Shown: piece after piece, positions 6,782-10,613 of the stretch
Position numbering within the stretch: position 1 is the stretch's first letter
Layout: the number at the start of each line of letters is the position of its first letter
Assembly: GCA_041492185.1 (NCBI GenBank)
Contig: JBGPWL010000127.1
Span: forward strand, 1-10,613
DNA from: JAOAPY01 sp041492185
Lineage (GTDB): Bacteria; Acidobacteriota; Blastocatellia; Pyrinomonadales; Pyrinomonadaceae
Direction: 5' to 3'
Length of the DNA stretch: 10,613 nucleotides
Program-made: the position numbers and the translations under genes
Notes under the pieces: generated by a model
Database searches by the model: none
What the model was told of the DNA's origin: nothing
The model's input: the letters and a program-made list of their open reading frames with translations, nothing else

Positions 6782-7693
6782 ATGCCCGCTGAAATCAACT
6801 TGAGCGAAGAAGCTGAGAGCCTTGCGCGCGTCCCTTTGTTCAAACGCCTGACTCCGGCCGAGCTGGAAAAACTTGCTGAAGAGGTTGACCAGGTTGATTA
6901 CAAAGCCGGCGAAGTAATATTCAACGAGCGGGATCGCGGCGATGCGCTCTACGTTGTCGAAACCGGCTCGGTGCGCATCTGGGTGTTGGACGAAGATGTG
7001 GAGGAAGTCACGCTGGCAGAATTGAAACCCGGCGAGTTTTTCGGCGAGCTGGCCGTGCTCGATCGCGGCGAACGTTCGACCAGCGCGACGGCGATTGTTG
7101 ACACTCATCTGCACCGGCTCAGCAGCGACGACTTTCAACAGTTCCTGATGGAGCATCCGGACGTCGCGATCGATGTCATTTGCGAGATTGGCACGCGCAT
7201 GCGGCAGACCAACATGCTGGTGTCGCAGCGCGTGTCGCGCAACATCAACAAGGAAATGGAAGAGAAGTCGACAATCGGCCAGCGCATTGCCGACAAAGTG
7301 GCGTCGTTTGGCGGTTCGTGGACGTTCATCTTTATTTACTGTACGGCTCTCCTACTTTGGATGGCCCTCAATACATTCGTGCTGGCGCACTACGGGCAAG
7401 ACAAGGACGGCGCCCAGTTTGATCCCTACCCGTACATCCTCTTGAACCTGATGCTCTCAATGACGGCTGCGCTGCAGGCGCCCGTGATCATGATGTCGCA
7501 AAACCGCGCTGCCTATAAGGACCGGATGGCGGCTGAGCAGGATTTCAAAGTGAATCTGAAAAGCGAACTGATGCTGGAGGAACTGATTCGCAAAGCGCGC
7601 GACCGGGATGCCAAAATCGAGAACCTTACCAACCTCGTCGAATCACTACAGAGTGACGCGCGGAAATCGGGAGACGGCGGTGCGCCGTCCTGA
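6782..7693 (+). CDS. Cyclic-nucleotide-binding domain fused to DUF1003 membrane protein
   Basis: A 303-residue inner-membrane protein. Residues about 15-135 are a CRP-like cNMP-binding beta-roll (VPLFKRLTPAELEKLAEEV, AGEVIFNERDRGDALYVVETGSVRIW). The phosphate-binding cassette GELAVLDRGERST keeps Gly88, Glu89 and Arg98, the residues that normally hold the ribose and phosphate. No winged-helix DNA-binding domain follows, so it is not a CRP-type regulator. Instead residues about 160-260 match DUF1003: IGQRIADKVASFGGSWTF, a first membrane segment (about 180-203), a linker with FDPYPYILLNLMLS, a second membrane segment (about 217-239), then SQNRAAYKDRMAAEQDFKVNLKSELMLEEL. The C-terminal charged helix (about 245-290) may be a coiled coil. 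The start is supported by AGAGG (6769-6773), with a second AGGAGG just upstream. Likely job: a membrane sensor or effector gated by a cyclic nucleotide; ligand and output unknown. It converges with the VWFA gene at its 3' end. Confidence 0.9.
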   Translation: MPAEINLSEEAESLARVPLFKRLTPAELEKLAEEVDQVDYKAGEVIFNERDRGDALYVVETGSVRIWVLDEDVEEVTLAELKPGEFFGELAVLDRGERSTSATAIVDTHLHRLSSDDFQQFLMEHPDVAIDVICEIGTRMRQTNMLVSQRVSRNINKEMEEKSTIGQRIADKVASFGGSWTFIFIYCTALLLWMALNTFVLAHYGQDKDGAQFDPYPYILLNLMLSMTAALQAPVIMMSQNRAAYKDRMAAEQDFKVNLKSELMLEELIRKARDRDAKIENLTNLVESLQSDARKSGDGGAPS

Positions 7694-7757
7694 TTGTCTT
7701 CAACCTTCCTGATTCCTGGAGCGATGAAAATTAACAGGTAGCGTTACTGTCGCGTTG

Positions 7758-9026
7758 TTAGGGCGACTTTGTTGGATTCGCGGGCCGCGGCGGTGTTCCA
7801 GTGCGCGTAGCGGGCGGCTTGGGAGCATTTTGGTTTTCGCGCGGCGCCAGTCGCCCCGAACGCGTCAGCGCGATGCGCTTGTCGTGCTCCCGACCGTCGT
7901 CGACGCTCACGCGAATGGTGCGATACGAACCGTCACGCGTTTTGTTGGTTGGCTCGTAAGAGAGCACATACTGCGTTCGCAGGTCGCGCACAATGGCATT
8001 GGCGATTCCCGGAAGCTCCGAAATGGATTGAGGAAAGAAAGCGCGGCCTCCGGTATCGGTGGCCAGCTTATTGATCAGATTCACCGCCTTGTCGCGCGGG
8101 CTCTTGCGGATGAACCCCGCATCCTTATCGAGTTCGTTGATGAAGCCAATCACGTAGATCTGAACGTCCGCTTCACGCAGGCGCTGGAAGAGCTGCGGCT
8201 CCTTATAAAAACTGTTGCGGTCCTCACCGTCAGTCACCAAAATCAAAGCGCGCCGCCGCCGATCGTTATCCCCGCCTTTTTTGTATTCCGCAACGTGTTC
8301 CGCGGAAAGATAGACGGCGTCGATGATCGCTGTTTGACCACCCTCGACATATAGGTTCTCGAGTCCGTCCATCAGGAGGTCCTTGCTTGCGGTGAAGTCC
8401 TGGACTGTCTCGATCTTGTCGCTGCTGATAAAGCGGACCAGGAAAGTCTCGTCCCCGGGCTTATTACTATTGATGATTGTCTTGGCCGCGTCGATCACGC
8501 TGGCCAACTGCGTTCGCAGCGACCCGGAAGTATCGACCGCAAGTCCGTAACTAATCGGCACCTCTTCGCGCGAGAAATCGAAGATTGGTTGGGGTACACC
8601 GTCTTCAAACACATGAAACTCATCCTTGTGGACGTTATCGATGGGGCGATTGTTGCGATCGATCACGCGCACGTTGAGTGGGACAAGGTCGGTATCGATC
8701 TTGATTGTGGATCCTGGATCTACCTCCGCGCCCACCGGATCCGGCGTGGGCGTTGGCTTTGGTTTCAACTTCGGAATTGGCGGCGCATCGCCCAACACCG
8801 GAGCCCTGTGAGCAGGAGTTGGCGCAGGCGTCGAGTTTGTTCGACTGGGCTGCGGCGTCGGCGTGGGAGTCGGTGACGACTGCGCGGTGCGACGCTCGCG
8901 GCCATCCGGCGCCTGAGCTGAACCAGGTCTCGTAGAAGATTCCAACGCGAAGAGAGCCACAAAAATCGCAAGGCAGACGAGGATCTGACGCGCCAATGCT
9001 CCTGAATGATCGTGCAAAGCCTTCAT
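7758..9026 (-). CDS. Acidobacterial VWFA-related domain protein, secreted or anchored (paralogue 1)
   Basis: A 422-residue envelope protein. Residues 1-39 carry an N-terminal hydrophobic helix (QILVCLAIFVALFALES), a signal peptide or anchor. Residues about 50-98 are a Pro/Thr-rich linker with PTPTPTP runs. A strand module follows (IKIDTDLVPLNVRVIDRNN to FHVFEDGVPQPI, about 108-148), then a von Willebrand factor A domain (about 157-355). The MIDAS metal site is complete: D165-T-S-G-S169, Thr232 and Asp266 (VTDGED), so divalent-cation-dependent ligand binding is plausible. The C-terminal QYVLSYEPTN motif matches the acidobacterial VWFA-related family (TIGR03436) as I know it. The tail after 390 is Pro/Arg-rich. 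The start at 9026 is preceded by AAGGA about 11 bases upstream, a weak site partly inside a small hairpin. It follows a paralogue on the same strand about 300 bases upstream. Partner and ligand unknown. Confidence 0.9.
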   Translation of the reverse strand: MKALHDHSGALARQILVCLAIFVALFALESSTRPGSAQAPDGRERRTAQSSPTPTPTPQPSRTNSTPAPTPAHRAPVLGDAPPIPKLKPKPTPTPDPVGAEVDPGSTIKIDTDLVPLNVRVIDRNNRPIDNVHKDEFHVFEDGVPQPIFDFSREEVPISYGLAVDTSGSLRTQLASVIDAAKTIINSNKPGDETFLVRFISSDKIETVQDFTASKDLLMDGLENLYVEGGQTAIIDAVYLSAEHVAEYKKGGDNDRRRRALILVTDGEDRNSFYKEPQLFQRLREADVQIYVIGFINELDKDAGFIRKSPRDKAVNLINKLATDTGGRAFFPQSISELPGIANAIVRDLRTQYVLSYEPTNKTRDGSYRTIRVSVDDGREHDKRIALTRSGRLAPRENQNAPKPPATRTGTPPRPANPTKSP

Positions 9027-9323
9027 TACTAATAAGTCCTTAGTGAATCAAAAACGTCTAATAGCTGCAAATGCTCAGTCGGCTCTTGTCCAATGCGCCG
9101 AAGCGCTCGTCTACAGTTTATCTCTGATGTCCGGGCAATGCGAAGCGCCTCGACCACCCGACCGCAAGAATATCGGGCAGCGTGGCGCCAAAAATCAATC
9201 GCCCTCTCCTGCTACTTTCGCAGGGAGCTGGGGCAAACAGCCTCGCGAACCACTGCGTCCACTGCGCACACTACAAAAGATGCTTTGGGAGAGTTGATGC
9301 GTTGCCGCGCTTCGCCACACACT
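9027..9323. other. Spacer between the two VWFA genes
   Basis: About 297 bases lie between the stop of the upstream paralogue and the start of the downstream one. Apart from the small hairpin at 9028-9044 I see no gene, no clear terminator with a U-tract, and no convincing -35/-10 pair on the minus strand. The plus-strand open frames here run into the antisense of the VWFA gene and are not protein-like. The length hints that the second gene has its own promoter. Confidence 0.4.
9028..9044 (-). promoter_or_regulatory. Small hairpin at the ribosome binding site of VWFA paralogue 1
   Basis: ACTAA (9028-9032) and TTAGT (9040-9044) form a 5-bp stem with a 7-base loop. On the minus-strand transcript it lies immediately before the ATG at 9026, and the weak Shine-Dalgarno AAGGA spans stem and loop. 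It could lower translation initiation; being short and AT-rich it may also be insignificant. Confidence 0.2.
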
Positions 9324-10388
9324 TCACTTCCGGCCGGTAAGAGAGTAGTAGCCTTCTTTACTGCGCACAAACAGACGCGGCAGACCACGCGGCGGTGTAA
9401 TCTTCACCTTTATGTGATGCCACCGGCCATCGTTGGAAAAGTTCGTCGGCTTGTAGCCGATCGAATATTGGTGACGCAACTCCAAAGCAATCTGTTCGAA
9501 GATGTCGTCCATCTCGGCGGCCGTCCGAGGGAAGAACGCTTTACCCCCTGAAACATTCGAGAGCTCGTCGAGAATACCCTGGCCTTCCATCCCCAACGAG
9601 CTGCCGGCATCGCTGCCGCTCAGGATGCCAATTGAATACAACACCACATCTGATTCTTTCAAGAGCCGGCGCACTTCGCTGAACGTGTAGCGCGAATCAT
9701 TGTCCTGCCCGTCGCTAATCAGCAGCAGCGCGCGCTTCGGATGCGCGCCACGCTGCACCTTCTCGACCCCGAGATAGCAGGCATCATAGAGCGCCGTGTT
9801 GTTGCGAGTTTGCACGAAGGTGAGCTTGTCAAGTACTTGATTGCCGTCGCGGGTTCTGTCCAACAGAAGTTGCGCGCGCGAATTGAACGCGATCAAAAAA
9901 TACTCGTCCGAATTATGGCTGGTTTGAATAAAGCGCGAGAGGGCTTCGCGTGCTCGCCTGATCTTGTCGCCACTCATTGAACCAGAAACGTCAAAGATAA
10001 CGCCGACCGAAACCGGCGCATCGTCGTCGCTGAAAAAGGAAATGTCCTGCGGCAGCTTGTCGTCGAAAACCGAGAAAGCGCTCTTGTTCAAGCCCGAAAC
10101 GTAACGGCCATAGGTGTCAGTTACCGTGACTGTAAAGGTAACGAGGTCGGTGTTTATTATGAGTTCCTGCCGATCCAGCTCTTTACCGAGTTTTTGCGAA
10201 TCCGGTGTGGGCTTTGGCGGTTGCTGCGTGCCACTGGCCGGTTGCGGTGGGGTGGCTGAGGGTTGCGGCAAGCTGGCCGCCGGTTTCTCCTGCGCCTGAA
10301 CAATACCCTGAAGCACGAACCCTATTACGACAAACGCGAGGCACGCGACGAAAGTGTCTCGAACTATACGCCGCCGATGTGGACTCAT
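9324..10388 (-). CDS. Acidobacterial VWFA-related domain protein, secreted or anchored (paralogue 2)
   Basis: With the start chosen at 10388 this is a 354-residue protein. That start is preferred because GGAGGT and AAAGGAG lie 3 and 11 bases upstream and because it puts a basic n-region and hydrophobic signal (MSPHRRRIVRDTF then ACLAFVVIGFVLQGIV, ending near QAQ33) at the N-terminus. The frame stays open to an ATG at 10559, but those 57 extra codons have no ribosome binding site and would bury the signal. After a Pro/Gln/Thr linker (about 36-65) comes the same strand module as the paralogue (LIINTDLVTFTVTVTDTYG, FSVFDDKLPQDISFFS). The VWFA domain (about 125-305) follows with complete MIDAS: D133-V-S-G-S137, Thr198 and Asp226 (ISDGQD). 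Shared C-terminal motifs are GGKAFFPRTAAEM and QYSIGYKPTN. The C-terminus lacks the Pro-rich tail of paralogue 1. Likely an envelope adhesion or scaffold protein; ligand unknown. Confidence 0.9.
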   Translation of the reverse strand: MSPHRRRIVRDTFVACLAFVVIGFVLQGIVQAQEKPAASLPQPSATPPQPASGTQQPPKPTPDSQKLGKELDRQELIINTDLVTFTVTVTDTYGRYVSGLNKSAFSVFDDKLPQDISFFSDDDAPVSVGVIFDVSGSMSGDKIRRAREALSRFIQTSHNSDEYFLIAFNSRAQLLLDRTRDGNQVLDKLTFVQTRNNTALYDACYLGVEKVQRGAHPKRALLLISDGQDNDSRYTFSEVRRLLKESDVVLYSIGILSGSDAGSSLGMEGQGILDELSNVSGGKAFFPRTAAEMDDIFEQIALELRHQYSIGYKPTNFSNDGRWHHIKVKITPPRGLPRLFVRSKEGYYSLTGRK

Positions 10389-10391
10389 GTG

Positions 10392-10406
10392 ACCTCCGGC
10401 TCCTTT
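10392..10406 (-). promoter_or_regulatory. Ribosome binding sites that decide the VWFA paralogue 2 start
   Basis: On the minus strand AAAGGAG (10400-10406) and GGAGGT (10392-10397) precede the ATG at 10388 with spacings of 11 and 3 bases. Two consecutive Shine-Dalgarno-like sequences, one at the upper and one at the lower limit of normal spacing, make this the best start in the frame. Confidence 0.65.
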
Positions 10407-10576
10407 CGGAAGCACTCGAACTACGGTCAGGGGTTCAGAAGGGACTCGCCAATACAGATGCTGCTTGAAGAAAGAGTGATGCCCGAAACCTTTTAGGTTT
10501 TCCAGCATTGACGTGAATGGCTTGCGTAGGGAGACTGCCGCGCGCTCGTTCCGTCTCATCCGCGTTGACTGGCGCT

Positions 10577-10606
10577 ATTGTAGGACAGGGCCGTTGCCTT
10601 GCGCAA
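10577..10606 (-). promoter_or_regulatory. Possible sigma-70 promoter for the VWFA pair
   Basis: Reading the minus strand, TTGCGC (10601-10606) is followed after 18 bases by TACAAT (10577-10582), five of six bases of the -10 consensus. It would start a transcript near 10570 with a leader of about 180 bases before the chosen start at 10388. The -35 match is only partial (TTG then CGC). Confidence 0.4.
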
Positions 10607-10613
10607 GAACTAA

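Noticed and set aside
7749..7767. GTCGC/GCGAC inverted repeat between the convergent DUF1003 and VWFA genes as a terminator
   Set aside because: Five-base stem followed only by TTTGTT and overlapping the VWFA stop codon; too weak to call.
7755..8354. 199-codon plus-strand open frame opposite VWFA paralogue 1
   Set aside because: Antisense shadow of the VWFA domain, whose MIDAS residues and family motifs are clear on the minus strand.
8733..8876. Repetitive-looking stretch in VWFA paralogue 1 as a CRISPR or tandem repeat array
   Set aside because: The pattern comes from Pro/Thr codons in the linker; there are no regular repeats and spacers.
9093..9551. 152-codon plus-strand open frame across the VWFA spacer and the end of paralogue 2
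   Set aside because: No ribosome binding site or protein-like pattern, and its 3' third is antisense to conserved VWFA sequence.
10389..10559. Starting VWFA paralogue 2 at the ATG at 10559
   Set aside because: No ribosome binding site there, and it would place 57 residues before a normal-looking signal peptide that has its own strong Shine-Dalgarno at 10388.

Overview
The window (about 57% G+C by eye) reads as chromosomal DNA of an uncultured or soil-type Acidobacteriota bacterium, probably near Blastocatellia. Three things point there: two paralogous VWFA proteins of the acidobacterial VWFA-related type, a carboxypeptidase-regulatory-domain TonB-dependent receptor, and a small Fis-type helix-turn-helix tail of a kind I associate with this phylum. 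This is a family-level inference from reading the proteins, not a search result.

Layout, left to right. (a) 1-482, plus strand: the N-terminal NAD-binding half of a prephenate dehydrogenase enters from outside the window and stops abruptly just after its HPMAGKE motif. A Fis-like HTH tail follows in another reading frame, so this looks like a degraded or fused remnant. (b) 483-860: no convincing gene, only a possible promoter. (c) 861-3709, plus: a two-gene operon of a Tat-exported CotA/laccase-like multicopper oxidase and a Tat-like SCO1/SenC copper chaperone. It is followed by a hairpin and then a strong intrinsic terminator at 3834-3864. (d) 3967-6201, plus: a TonB-dependent outer-membrane receptor. 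(e) 6356-7693, plus: a 120-residue protein of unknown function, then a membrane protein joining a cyclic-nucleotide-binding domain to DUF1003. (f) 7758-10388, minus: two VWFA secreted or membrane-anchored proteins in tandem, converging on the DUF1003 gene, with a possible promoter at the right edge.

How the parts may work together: the oxidase and SCO protein almost certainly form one envelope copper-enzyme unit, the SCO protein being the likely copper donor or thiol reductant. The TonB receptor lies just downstream, but a strong terminator separates it, so a link to metal uptake is only suggestive. The DUF1003 protein looks like a membrane-bound sensor rather than a transcription factor. The VWFA pair keeps complete MIDAS residues and is probably an envelope adhesion or scaffolding pair. 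I found no transposase, CRISPR array, tRNA or rRNA. No clearly new defence or biosynthetic system is visible. The most distinctive points are the tyrA/HTH remnant, the cNMP-DUF1003 fusion with its small neighbour, and structured non-coding sites at 3760-3864 and 3942-3953.
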